Source: Clostridiales bacterium UBA3758 (lineage in GTDB: Bacteria; Bacillota; Clostridia; Oscillospirales; Oscillospiraceae). From it: a stretch of 64,000 nt of DNA. The DNA lies in assembly GCA_002371675.1 (NCBI GenBank), contig DFGE01000002.1:62001-126000 (forward strand), read 5' to 3'. Below the pieces are notes generated by a model, which saw nothing but the letters and a program-made list of their open reading frames with translations, ran no database searches and was not told the DNA's origin. The position numbers and the translations under genes are program-made. Below, piece after piece: positions 9,367-16,718 of the stretch; positions within the stretch are counted from its first letter, which is position 1; each line of letters starts with the position of its first letter.

Positions 9367-9377
9367 GCCGAACCTCC

Positions 9378-10826
9378 TTAGTACCCGAGTTCCCGGCTGA
9401 TCATGCTGCCATCAATGGCATTGATGGTGAGGACGATCGTTTCTTCTAAGGGCACATCCATTCCGTCTCTCTGATAAATCTCCGTCCCGTAAAAATCCCA
9501 AACAGGAATCAGCAAGCCCGTGTCCCTGCTGTTTTTTGCTTTGATCCGCATGAGACTCAGCCTGACCTTGTCGATCTGAATGCGTGGGCGGGCGTCGCCG
9601 CCGTTGTCGTTGATCGTCTGAATGTAGCTGTACTTGACCATGATCATTCGCTCAAAGACGGACGCAATCTCATCAAAGCTCATGAGCTGAGTATCCTCGA
9701 GCTCGAGCACAGGACTATCGGTCGGCGCTTTCCACTTGAAGTAAACGACGCCATCTTTCGTCACGCAAACTTCGATTGTCTCATAGGGCCAGACAGATGC
9801 ATAGTTTCCTTCTTCCACGTTGATCCCTTCGACACTGGTATAGCCAAGCGGGAAGCCGTTCAGGCTCCTGACATACTGCAGCTGAAAGCCTGTGTCGAGG
9901 ATAAAGCGATCCAAATCATCCCAGCGGGAAGCATAGTAGGATTCCGCATCCTCCACACCGACCGCGCCGCGTAGCAGCATCGCATCGGCAAAGTAAACGG
10001 GCGTGATTTGATCGCAGACGACGTTTTCAAAGCCAAGCTCGGCAATCAGGGTGTCTCCCATCTGAATTGCCTCTGAAACAGAGAAATCCGGCTGGAACGG
10101 TTCTTTTGCAATGTCGTCCGGGACAGAGGTGCTTGGTTGGCAATTACTGTTGTTAGGGTCGCCATAGCCCTGTACATAGTAGACGGCAGAATCCCAAAAA
10201 TCAGGATAATTCTGCACCCAGAGATGAGCCTTTCTTCCATCCACCTCTGCCCACCCGCTCATTTTTTCGAGAGGGCCATCGGAAACAAATGAAGTGGAGG
10301 CCATCCGAAGCTCTCCCTCATCCGGCGCGGTACGGGCGAGCTCAGCATAATACGCAATAACATCCGGCAGTTTTTCATAAGTGGTATCGCCCGAAAAAGG
10401 AATGTCGCCGCGCTGCATGGCCTGGTATCTTTCCAACTCTGCAAGCGCTTGCTGTTTTGTAATGTTGATCTCCTCATAGAAGGGCTGTCCCTTAAAGAAG
10501 ACACGGAGAAAAGTGTCCAGATCTTCCTGCGTAAAGTCCCGGCGGGCAATGCTGCCGGTGGGGATCTTGTCTGCGTTGGGCAGCACGATCTCTGCATCAG
10601 CGGTGACATGCACAAAATCGTTCACGCCCGTCCAATCACCGGTAAAGCGCTCAGGCACCTCCAGCGCGGCCAGCAGCGCGGAGTTGTCCTTGCCTTGCTG
10701 GGCTGTTTGGAGCATCTGCTCCTGATCCTTTTGGATCACTACCGGGGTGTCTGGCGTCTTCTGGCAGCCAGTGAGCAAGCCGAAAGCAAAGCAGGCAAGA
10801 AGGAGCAAAGAGAGAATCCGTTTCAT
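9378..10826 (-). CDS. Lipoprotein of unknown function, paralog 2
   Basis: The product has 482 residues with a lipobox LTGC (Cys21). The first 18 residues are nearly identical to paralog 3 (MKRILSLLLLAC), and long blocks are shared, including SALLAALEVPERFTGDWTGV, so this pair is the most recent duplication of the three. A domain of about 190 residues after the signal peptide is followed by a beta-rich C-terminal half ending in LTINAIDGSMISRELGY. It has an AAGGAGGG site 12 bp from the previous gene. The function is unknown. It is expected on the cell surface. Confidence 0.8.
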   Translation of the reverse strand: MKRILSLLLLACFAFGLLTGCQKTPDTPVVIQKDQEQMLQTAQQGKDNSALLAALEVPERFTGDWTGVNDFVHVTADAEIVLPNADKIPTGSIARRDFTQEDLDTFLRVFFKGQPFYEEINITKQQALAELERYQAMQRGDIPFSGDTTYEKLPDVIAYYAELARTAPDEGELRMASTSFVSDGPLEKMSGWAEVDGRKAHLWVQNYPDFWDSAVYYVQGYGDPNNSNCQPSTSVPDDIAKEPFQPDFSVSEAIQMGDTLIAELGFENVVCDQITPVYFADAMLLRGAVGVEDAESYYASRWDDLDRFILDTGFQLQYVRSLNGFPLGYTSVEGINVEEGNYASVWPYETIEVCVTKDGVVYFKWKAPTDSPVLELEDTQLMSFDEIASVFERMIMVKYSYIQTINDNGGDARPRIQIDKVRLSLMRIKAKNSRDTGLLIPVWDFYGTEIYQRDGMDVPLEETIVLTINAIDGSMISRELGY

Positions 10827-10838
10827 GCCATGCCCTCC

Positions 10839-12251
10839 TTAATAGCCCAGGTTCCGGTCAATGACCGTGCCGTCAATGGCGTTGATCGTGAGAAGGATCT
10901 GCTCGTCAACAAACTCGCCCGAATCGGCGGCAAAGTCCTTGGTGCCCCAGAAATCCCAGACCGGGACCAGCAGACCCTCGCCCCGGGTATCCTTGGCCTT
11001 GATACGCATCAGGCCTAGATGCACCCGATCCACATAGTAGGTGGTGCCGTTTCCGGCCTCCTGATAGCTGTTCTTGACCATGATCATCCGCTGGAAAATG
11101 TCTGTGATCTCCGGAAAGCTCATGAGCTGGGTATCCTCCAGCTCTACCGTGGGTTCATTATAGGGGGATTCCCAGGAGAAATAGACCACGCCGTCGGCGG
11201 TAACGCAGACTTCGATTTGCTCGTATGACCAAACGGCATCATGGTCAGCCTCATGCTCCACCGCGTTGCCCTGTTCCCGCGTATAGCTGATGGGGAAGCC
11301 GTTCACGCAGCGGACATACTGCAGCTGATAGCCGCAACCCTCAATGAGCTCGTCCGGGTCCATGTCTGCCCAGCCGCCGCGATCCTCACCGCCGTAGAGG
11401 TAATGATGGTTATAGAAAAACACCGGTTGGAGCCGGTCACAAATCACATTGTCCAGCCCCAGCTCCGCCATCAGCGCGTCCCCCATCCGCAGCGCGTCAT
11501 CCGCAGAAAAAGCGGGGAAGATCCGCTCATGGGGCAGCGCGTCGCCTACATGGTCAGCGGGGATAACATAGCTCTCGTTCCAGTCTCCATAGGGCGGAAT
11601 AAAGAAAGCCGTTTTGTTCATACCTGCGTCACCCCAGTGGATGACATTCAGATGAACTTCTTTTCCGTCCACCGTGCCCCAGCCGTTCATTTCAGAAAAA
11701 TAGCCATTGTCTACAAAGCTGGTGGGCGCCAGGCGCAGCTCGTTCTCGTCCGGCGCGGTCCGCACAGCCTCCGCGTACTGCTCGATCAGGTCCGGAAGAT
11801 CCTCATAACTTGCGCCTTCCAGAGGAATCTCGCCCCGCTGCATGGCTTGGAAACGCTCCAGCATTTCCTGCGCTTTTTGCTTGGTGATGGGAACCTCCTC
11901 GTAATAGGGCTGTCCCTTGAGGAAGACCCGCAGGAAGTTGTCCAGATCATCCTGAGTAAACTCCCGCGCGGTGACGCGTCCGGTGGGTATTTTGTCGGCG
12001 TTCGGAAGAAGGATCTCTGCATCGGCCTTTACCTTCAGCTTGCCGTTTAAGCCTGTCCATTCGCCGGTGAAGCGGTCGGGAACCTCCAGGGAAGCGAACA
12101 GGGCGGAGTTTTCCCGGCCGTTTGCGGCGGTTTCCAGCATCTGCTCCTGATCCTTGATGATCACGGCCGGGGTGTCCGGCGTGTCCTCACAGCCGGTGAG
12201 GAGCCCGAGAGCCAGCACCCCCGCCAGAACAAGAGAAATTGTCTTTTTCAT
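10839..12251 (-). CDS. Lipoprotein of unknown function, paralog 1
   Basis: Start chosen at the ATG at 12251 (MKKTISLVLAGVLALGLLTG, lipobox Cys21) after AGAGGT. The longer frame upstream only translates a dispersed repeat. The 470-residue product is the most divergent of the three tandem lipoproteins but keeps the same order of blocks (WTGLNGK, YVRCVNGFPISYTREQG, MRIKAKDTRGEGLLVPVWDF). It is the first gene of the lipoprotein operon. Its long leader contains a copy of the GC-rich palindromic repeat also found at 61104-61474, inserted between the promoter and the gene. Confidence 0.8.
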   Translation of the reverse strand: MKKTISLVLAGVLALGLLTGCEDTPDTPAVIIKDQEQMLETAANGRENSALFASLEVPDRFTGEWTGLNGKLKVKADAEILLPNADKIPTGRVTAREFTQDDLDNFLRVFLKGQPYYEEVPITKQKAQEMLERFQAMQRGEIPLEGASYEDLPDLIEQYAEAVRTAPDENELRLAPTSFVDNGYFSEMNGWGTVDGKEVHLNVIHWGDAGMNKTAFFIPPYGDWNESYVIPADHVGDALPHERIFPAFSADDALRMGDALMAELGLDNVICDRLQPVFFYNHHYLYGGEDRGGWADMDPDELIEGCGYQLQYVRCVNGFPISYTREQGNAVEHEADHDAVWSYEQIEVCVTADGVVYFSWESPYNEPTVELEDTQLMSFPEITDIFQRMIMVKNSYQEAGNGTTYYVDRVHLGLMRIKAKDTRGEGLLVPVWDFWGTKDFAADSGEFVDEQILLTINAIDGTVIDRNLGY

Positions 12252-12265
12252 GGTTTCTACCTCTT

Positions 12266-12345
12266 CGTAGGGGACGGCGTCCTCGACGTCCCGTTGTTGG
12301 CCGACCGCCTTTCTCCAAGCGGGCTGTCGGGGACGCCAGCCCCTA
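12266..12345. repeat. GC-rich dispersed palindromic repeat in leader of lipoprotein operon
   Basis: A 28-bp segment at 12266-12293 is the exact reverse complement of 61167-61194 (core GGGACGTCGAGGACGCCG), followed by a variant containing GGGGACGCCAGCCCCTAC. It lies between the regulator-dependent promoter and the first lipoprotein start. Confidence 0.85.
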
Positions 12346-12365
12346 CAGCTTTCGGCCACGCTCCC

Positions 12366-12426
12366 AATATAGGCGCAAGCAAAAGAAAAGTCGTTACCGA
12401 AAGATTACCGAAATATTATTGTTGCA
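12366..12426 (-). promoter_or_regulatory. Lipoprotein operon promoter with response-regulator direct repeats
   Basis: The plus strand reads TTACCGAAAGA, TTACCGAAATA, TTATTGTTGCA in three contiguous 11-bp units at 12394-12426, the same element as at 7856-7888. On the minus strand a TATATT -10 box (12366-12371) begins exactly 28 nt after the start of the proximal CGGTAA. Confidence 0.75.
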
Positions 12427-12434
12427 CCCTCTCC

Positions 12435-12554
12435 GTCATTGCGAACCAGTGACCGATGTCACTGGTGTGGCAATCCGTTTGCTCCTTGGGTCTACGGAAG
12501 AGAAGACGGATCCCTTCGCCCACGGCCAGTTTGCGAACTGTCCTCGGAATGACA
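12435..12554. repeat. Dispersed repeat overlapping the histidine kinase 3' end
   Basis: The segment is bounded by GTCATT and AATGAC and contains CATTGCGAACCAGTGACC and GTGTGGCAATCCG, hallmarks of a dispersed repeat common in gut Firmicutes. It adds about 20 codons to the end of the kinase gene and separates it from the lipoprotein promoter. Confidence 0.65.
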
Positions 12555-13949
12555 GGCGGTTGGCAACAGCACCCTTACCGTTGTGCCCTCTCCAACTGTG
12601 CTTTCGATCTCCAATCGCCCGCCGTGGGCCTGTACGATCTCCTTGACCAATGCAAGGCCAAGCCCCACGCCGCCCAGCTTCTTGCTGCGGGAGCGATCCA
12701 CCATGTAAAAGGGCTCGGTGATGCGGTCAATTTCCTCCTGGGGAATGCCGCAGCCCTGATCCCGCACGGCGAAGCCGGTCTCGTCCGCGGAGAGGGTCAC
12801 GGTTTGCCCTTCGCGGGATGCTTTGCTTGCGTTGTCCACCAGATTCACCAGCACGTCCTGCATCAGATCGGCGTCCAGATTTAGGGATTCCACGCGGCAA
12901 TCCGTTTCCAGAGAAATGCCTCGAGCAGCCAGCGTGTCTGCGGTGCTCTCCCGCACGCGATCCAGCAACTCCGGGACAGAAACCGGCTGCAGCTCCGGCT
13001 TTTGATCCAGCGTAATGAGCTTGAGGAGCTTTTGCACCAGCCGTTCCAGCCAGCGGGTCTGGTGCTCGATCCGCGCGAGGGCGGCGCTGCGCTCCTCCTC
13101 GTCCAGATAGGTGTTTTGCAGGGAGTCCGCGTTCAGCAGCAGCGCGGTCAGCGGCGTTTTGAACTCATGGGTCACGCCGCCGATGAAGAGACGCTGCCTC
13201 TCCGCCGTCTCGGTGAGTTCTTCGATGTGCTGCTCCACGGAGGCCGCCATAGCATTAAAATCCTGCGCCAGTGCGCCAACCTCGTCGGAGGAGGTCACGG
13301 CTGCACGCTCAGCGTAGTTGCCCTCCGCAATATGGGCCGCCGCGCTTTGCAGCTCCTGCAGCGGACGCAGGGAGCGCCGCACCAGCAGGGCGATCAGCAA
13401 AAGGCCCAGCCCAATACACACTGCGCCGATGGCGACAAACTGCAAAGTGAGCGTGCGGATTTGATCATAGACCGGCGTAATGTCTTGAACGATATAGACT
13501 ATGCAGCCGATTCCCTCAAGGTTGTGGGTAAAGGCATAGGGCAATCTTGCGTCGCCGCCCACGATCAGGAGCTGACGCCCGTTTACCGCGCCGGTGTAAC
13601 GCTGGGGCGTGTCACTGCCCTCCGGCGTCAGATACTCGCTGGGATCGAGGGAGAGGGAAGAATAGAGGGTTTCGCCGGAGAGCATCAGCACGGCCTCACT
13701 GTCGGCGTACTGGGTAAAGCAGTATTTCATCAGCGAGCGGGTCGCCGCCTCGCTGTCCTGCTCCTCGTGATAATACAGCAGCATGTTGTTGAAGGAGCGC
13801 ACCAGCGCCTGCTGCTTCTGCTCCGCATTTTGGTAGGTGAGATGCAAAATCTCGTCTCGGGCTTGCGTGATGAGAAGGACGGTGCACGCGCCTACGGCCA
13901 GCACCAGCACCAGGCTGCACAGCAAGGATACTTTTTTCCATAGCTTCAT
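12492..13949 (-). CDS. Sensor histidine kinase (HAMP type)
   Basis: The 485-residue kinase has two membrane helices (about 7-27 and 170-190) flanking an extracytoplasmic sensor of about 140 residues, a HAMP linker (RRSLRPLQELQSAAAHIAEG), a HisKA box with the phosphorylated His in THEFKTPLTALL, and HATPase motifs: N box NLVDNASKAS, G1 DQGCGI, G2 GGVGLGLALV. It overlaps the response regulator gene by ATGA. The last 20 or so residues (after VRVLLPTA) are encoded by an inserted repeat and are probably not functional. It is expected to phosphorylate the adjacent regulator in response to an envelope signal. Confidence 0.92.
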   Translation of the reverse strand: MKLWKKVSLLCSLVLVLAVGACTVLLITQARDEILHLTYQNAEQKQQALVRSFNNMLLYYHEEQDSEAATRSLMKYCFTQYADSEAVLMLSGETLYSSLSLDPSEYLTPEGSDTPQRYTGAVNGRQLLIVGGDARLPYAFTHNLEGIGCIVYIVQDITPVYDQIRTLTLQFVAIGAVCIGLGLLLIALLVRRSLRPLQELQSAAAHIAEGNYAERAAVTSSDEVGALAQDFNAMAASVEQHIEELTETAERQRLFIGGVTHEFKTPLTALLLNADSLQNTYLDEEERSAALARIEHQTRWLERLVQKLLKLITLDQKPELQPVSVPELLDRVRESTADTLAARGISLETDCRVESLNLDADLMQDVLVNLVDNASKASREGQTVTLSADETGFAVRDQGCGIPQEEIDRITEPFYMVDRSRSKKLGGVGLGLALVKEIVQAHGGRLEIESTVGEGTTVRVLLPTACHSEDSSQTGRGRRDPSSLP

Positions 13950-14617
13950 TTCCGCCGTTCCTCCAGCCGGTAGCCGGTTTTGGAGATCGTGCGAATCTCG
14001 TCACTGAGCCCCAGCTTTTTCCGCAGGTTCGCCACACGCACATCCACCGTGCGAATGTCTCCGAAATAATCCTCGCCCCAGATCTCGTTCAGGATGCGCT
14101 CCCGGGAAACGGTGCGGTTTTTGTTCTTCATCAGCACCGCGAATACGTCAAATTCCAGCGGCGGCAGGTCAATGAGCTCTCCGGCACGGGTCAGCGTGCG
14201 GTTTTCCGCGTCCAGGGTAAAGTCCTGGAAGCGGTAGACCTGATTGAGTCTCCCGGTGCGGGAGAGCACCTTCTCAATCCGCACCAGCAATGTCACGATC
14301 TCGAAGGGCTTAACGATGTAATCCTCCGCGCCTTCCTTGAGCCCACGCACCTCGGATTCGCTGTCGGTCTTGGCTGTCATGTAGATGACGGGGATATTAT
14401 ATTTCTCCATTAGCGCAAAGAGCTGGAAGCCGTCCATCCCCGGCAGCATGATGTCCAGCAGTGCCAGGTCAAAGGAATGATCCTGTTCCAAAGACGCGGC
14501 GGCTATTGCCCCGTCGTCAAAAGCGACGACTTCATAACCCACGGTGCGCAGGTTCAAAGCCACCGCGTCCGCGATGGCGTGGTCGTCCTCTACCAGTAAG
14601 ATTCGATTCGCAGCCAT
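13946..14617 (-). CDS. OmpR/PhoB-family response regulator
   Basis: Start chosen at the ATG at 14617 (MAANRILLVEDD) after GGAGGG; a longer frame begins 27 nt upstream without a site. The 223-residue product has a receiver domain (acidic pair ED near residue 10, phosphorylation Asp in LALLDIMLPGMDGF, Thr/Lys in YMTAKTD) and a winged-helix DNA-binding domain (PPLEFDVFAVLMKNKNRTVS to TGYRLEE). Family members bind head-to-tail repeats spaced 10-11 bp, which matches the repeats found upstream of this gene, the lipoproteins and the ABC operon. Autoregulation is therefore likely. Confidence 0.93.
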   Translation of the reverse strand: MAANRILLVEDDHAIADAVALNLRTVGYEVVAFDDGAIAAASLEQDHSFDLALLDIMLPGMDGFQLFALMEKYNIPVIYMTAKTDSESEVRGLKEGAEDYIVKPFEIVTLLVRIEKVLSRTGRLNQVYRFQDFTLDAENRTLTRAGELIDLPPLEFDVFAVLMKNKNRTVSRERILNEIWGEDYFGDIRTVDVRVANLRKKLGLSDEIRTISKTGYRLEERRK

Positions 14618-14642
14618 AAACAATCCCTCCGATCCATGCTGC

Positions 14643-14692
14643 ATTGTACCATAGATCGGAGGGAAAAAGTTTACCGAAATATTACTGTTAAT
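14643..14692 (-). promoter_or_regulatory. Promoter of two-component operon with regulator repeats
   Basis: TTACCGAAATA at 14671-14681 and TTACTGTTAAT at 14682-14692 match the repeats of the other two promoters. On the minus strand a TACAAT -10 box (14643-14648) starts 28 nt after the first base of CGGTAA, the same phase as in the other two. Confidence 0.7.
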
Positions 14693-14858
14693 ACTAATAT
14701 CTGATAAGAGAGTTCACAAGATTTCCGAGGGGAATTTGTGTCAGGCAAGGCGCTTCCCGCAGAGCATAATGGAGATATATGGTCAAGGGAAGCAACGAAG
14801 CATGGCGCAAATTCTCCCGGAAAGATGTGAACTTTTCTATCAGACATTAGTATAATAT
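14687..14858. repeat. Imperfect inverted-repeat (hairpin/MITE-like) element
   Basis: Arms of about 65 bp (from TTAATACTAATATCTGATA on the left to the inverted copy near TATCAGACATTAGTATAA on the right) fold into one long imperfect hairpin around a short centre. It has no coding capacity. It shares an internal GAGAATTTG-type core with the hairpin at 50895-51061. Confidence 0.75.
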
Positions 14859-15008
14859 CGACCATTCCCGATTGATTCCGTCAAGAGTAATTCTGCGAGA
14901 TATTCAAAGCTTCATTGAAGATATACTCACGCAATCTTGCTAACAACTGCTATAATTCTTGACAGGGAACCCGGTATTTCTTTATCCGAAAAAGATTTTT
15001 CGTTTTTT

Positions 15009-15036
15009 CGTGACCGAATGCGGTTTTATTCGTAAT
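15009..15036 (+). promoter_or_regulatory. Candidate ECF-type promoter of sigma operon
   Basis: CGTGAC (15009-15014), a 16-nt spacer and CGTAAT (15031-15036) match in spacing the TGTAAC-N16-CGTCTA upstream of the close paralog at 49558. Both are followed by GAGAGCTCT and AAGGAGG. Autoregulation by the encoded sigma factor is likely. Confidence 0.55.
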
Positions 15037-15072
15037 ATTCTGTAGAGAGCTCTTGAAACAAGGAGGATCAGC

Positions 15073-15630
15073 ATGGAAGATGCAGCGATTGTTGATCTGT
15101 ACTGGCAGCGTTCCGATCAGGCCATATCGGAAACGGATCGTAAGTACGGCAAGTATTGTCACACCATAGCGTACAATATTTGCGCAAATAACGAAGATGC
15201 GGAGGAATGCGTGAATGATACATGGTTTAGTGCGTGGAATATGATGCCGGACAAGCGGCCTGCTATTCTCTCTACCTTCCTAGGATATATTACGCGCAAT
15301 TTCGCCCTTGACCGCTTCAAGGCAAAAAACGCGCAAAAGCGCGGCGGCGGGGAAACCCCTCTTGCTCTGGAGGAACTGGAAAACTGTATTCCCTCACTCG
15401 CAAATGTGGAGCAGTGCTACGAGGAAAAAGAGCTGGAAGCAGCAATTGACAGATTTGTGAGCACACTGTCCCAAGCAGACCGCAGAATGTTTATCGCCCG
15501 CTATTGGTTCCTTGCTTCCATTTCCGAAATATCCGAAAAGATGGGATACAGTCAAAGCAAAACAAAAATGACGCTTTTCCGAACGAGGAACAAGCTTCGT
15601 ATGTACTTAGAGGAGGAAGGCTTATGTTAG
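15073..15630 (+). CDS. ECF RNA polymerase sigma factor
   Basis: This 185-residue sigma-70 family protein has region 2 at about residues 20-85 (NEDAEECVNDTWFSAWN) and region 4 at about 125-182 (LSQADRRMFIARYWFLASIS, then the QSKTKMTLFRTRNKLR recognition part), joined by a KRGGG linker. Of the first 30 residues, 27 are identical in the sigma factor at 49558, so they are recent paralogs. A strong AAGGAGG site precedes the ATG. The next gene, a membrane-anchored regulator, overlaps its stop codon, as expected for a sigma/anti-sigma pair. Confidence 0.92.
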   Translation: MEDAAIVDLYWQRSDQAISETDRKYGKYCHTIAYNICANNEDAEECVNDTWFSAWNMMPDKRPAILSTFLGYITRNFALDRFKAKNAQKRGGGETPLALEELENCIPSLANVEQCYEEKELEAAIDRFVSTLSQADRRMFIARYWFLASISEISEKMGYSQSKTKMTLFRTRNKLRMYLEEEGLC

Positions 15631-16406
15631 ATTCTTTTGCTTTGCTAAGTGCCATGCGTGGGATTCGTGACGAATATGTTCTCGATACGATGGATGTTTT
15701 GGAGTATTCAGGAGAGCAGCATACACCGCGCCGGATCAACCGCAAGCTTTTCTCTTCGCTCCTGGTAGCAGCGATCTTGATCTCACTCTTTACCATGACC
15801 GCTTATGCGATCTCTTGGAGTCTTCGCGGCACCGCAACCCACAGCATGCCGGAAACAGGAGAATACACAAGCCTTTCTCAACTGCCGAAAGTAGAACGTA
15901 CCGTTCGTTATCCTATTACTGTCCCGGACTCTTTCTCTAACGGCTATCGTTTTTCTCAGCTCCGCGTTGACGGCATGGCAGATTATGATGATAACGGTGA
16001 TATGCTGCGGGAATACTACGTGGTCAATGTCACCTATACCAAGCCCAGCACCGGTATCGTGTGGCTCAATATTGCTCCGCTTCACGAAGCCTCTGCAGAT
16101 CAGGCAGTTCAGGGGGCGGACATTCGCCAGATTGAGGGAATCCCTGTGAGTTTCCGCCTGGACACCTACAAGTTCGTACCGGACGATTATGAAAAAACAG
16201 AGGAAGACAGCGCTTCCGAAACTGGAGGACGCTTCTTTGTGACCTATGGCGCAGATGAAATCTCGGTAACGGAGATTGCATTCGTCAGCTTTGATATGAA
16301 CAATGCCCGCTATACGCTGATGGTTTATGACGCCACCCAGGATGATCTCGAAATGTTAGGGCAACTGGCCAGCGAACTGATTGCTTCCGGGATAAAACAT
16401 GATTAA
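15624..16406 (+). CDS. Membrane-anchored anti-sigma-like protein (DUF4179/DUF4367-like)
   Basis: Start chosen at the ATG at 15624, which overlaps the sigma stop and follows AGGAGGAAGG. The 260-residue protein has a cytoplasmic N-terminus of about 45 residues, one helix (LFSSLLVAAILISLFTMTAY) and an outer domain of about 190 residues. The VAAI...SLFTxTAYA helix is the hallmark of the single-pass regulators that follow ECF sigma genes in Clostridia, and the C-terminus (LEMLGQLASELIAS) resembles DUF4367. It should hold the sigma factor at the membrane until an external signal arrives. Binding to the sigma factor is inferred from gene order. Confidence 0.75.
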   Translation: MLDSFALLSAMRGIRDEYVLDTMDVLEYSGEQHTPRRINRKLFSSLLVAAILISLFTMTAYAISWSLRGTATHSMPETGEYTSLSQLPKVERTVRYPITVPDSFSNGYRFSQLRVDGMADYDDNGDMLREYYVVNVTYTKPSTGIVWLNIAPLHEASADQAVQGADIRQIEGIPVSFRLDTYKFVPDDYEKTEEDSASETGGRFFVTYGADEISVTEIAFVSFDMNNARYTLMVYDATQDDLEMLGQLASELIASGIKHD

Positions 16407-16704
16407 GTTTTTTTCTTTCCAGGGATTGGAGCTATATTCCAAAGTCCACCGGTGTTTCCTAAACGGGCAAGCGATAAAGCTAACCAATACGGAGTTCTCT
16501 ATTTTGAAAATACTCTTAGAGAACAAAGGCCAGACCGTCAACACCAAAGACTTTGCCAGAAGGATCTGGCCGGACGAGACTTTTGTTGATTGCAAGAATG
16601 CGATTTCTGTTCATGTACATCACATAAGGAGGAAATTGAACGATACTCAAAAGCCCTACAAATATATCAAAACAACTTGGGGCGCAGGCTACATTCTTGA
16701 ATAG
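16399..16704 (+). CDS. Stand-alone OmpR-type winged-helix DNA-binding protein
   Basis: The 101-residue product is just the transcriptional regulatory C-terminal domain of OmpR/PhoB proteins: IKLTNTEFSILKILLENKGQ, then the recognition part VHHIRRKLND and the wing ending in TTWGAGYILE. No receiver domain precedes it. The start ATG overlaps the anti-sigma stop by 8 bp, so it belongs to the sigma operon, before an SBP lipoprotein gene. It could be a constitutive or protein-controlled regulator of the module. A related but broken copy lies at 29955-30251. Confidence 0.8.
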   Translation: MIKFFSFQGLELYSKVHRCFLNGQAIKLTNTEFSILKILLENKGQTVNTKDFARRIWPDETFVDCKNAISVHVHHIRRKLNDTQKPYKYIKTTWGAGYILE

Positions 16705-16718
16705 AAAAGGAGAAGAAC

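Noticed and set aside
12252..12359. 36-codon N-terminal extension of the first lipoprotein
   Set aside because: It translates a dispersed DNA repeat; a proper lipoprotein signal peptide begins at the ATG at 12251.
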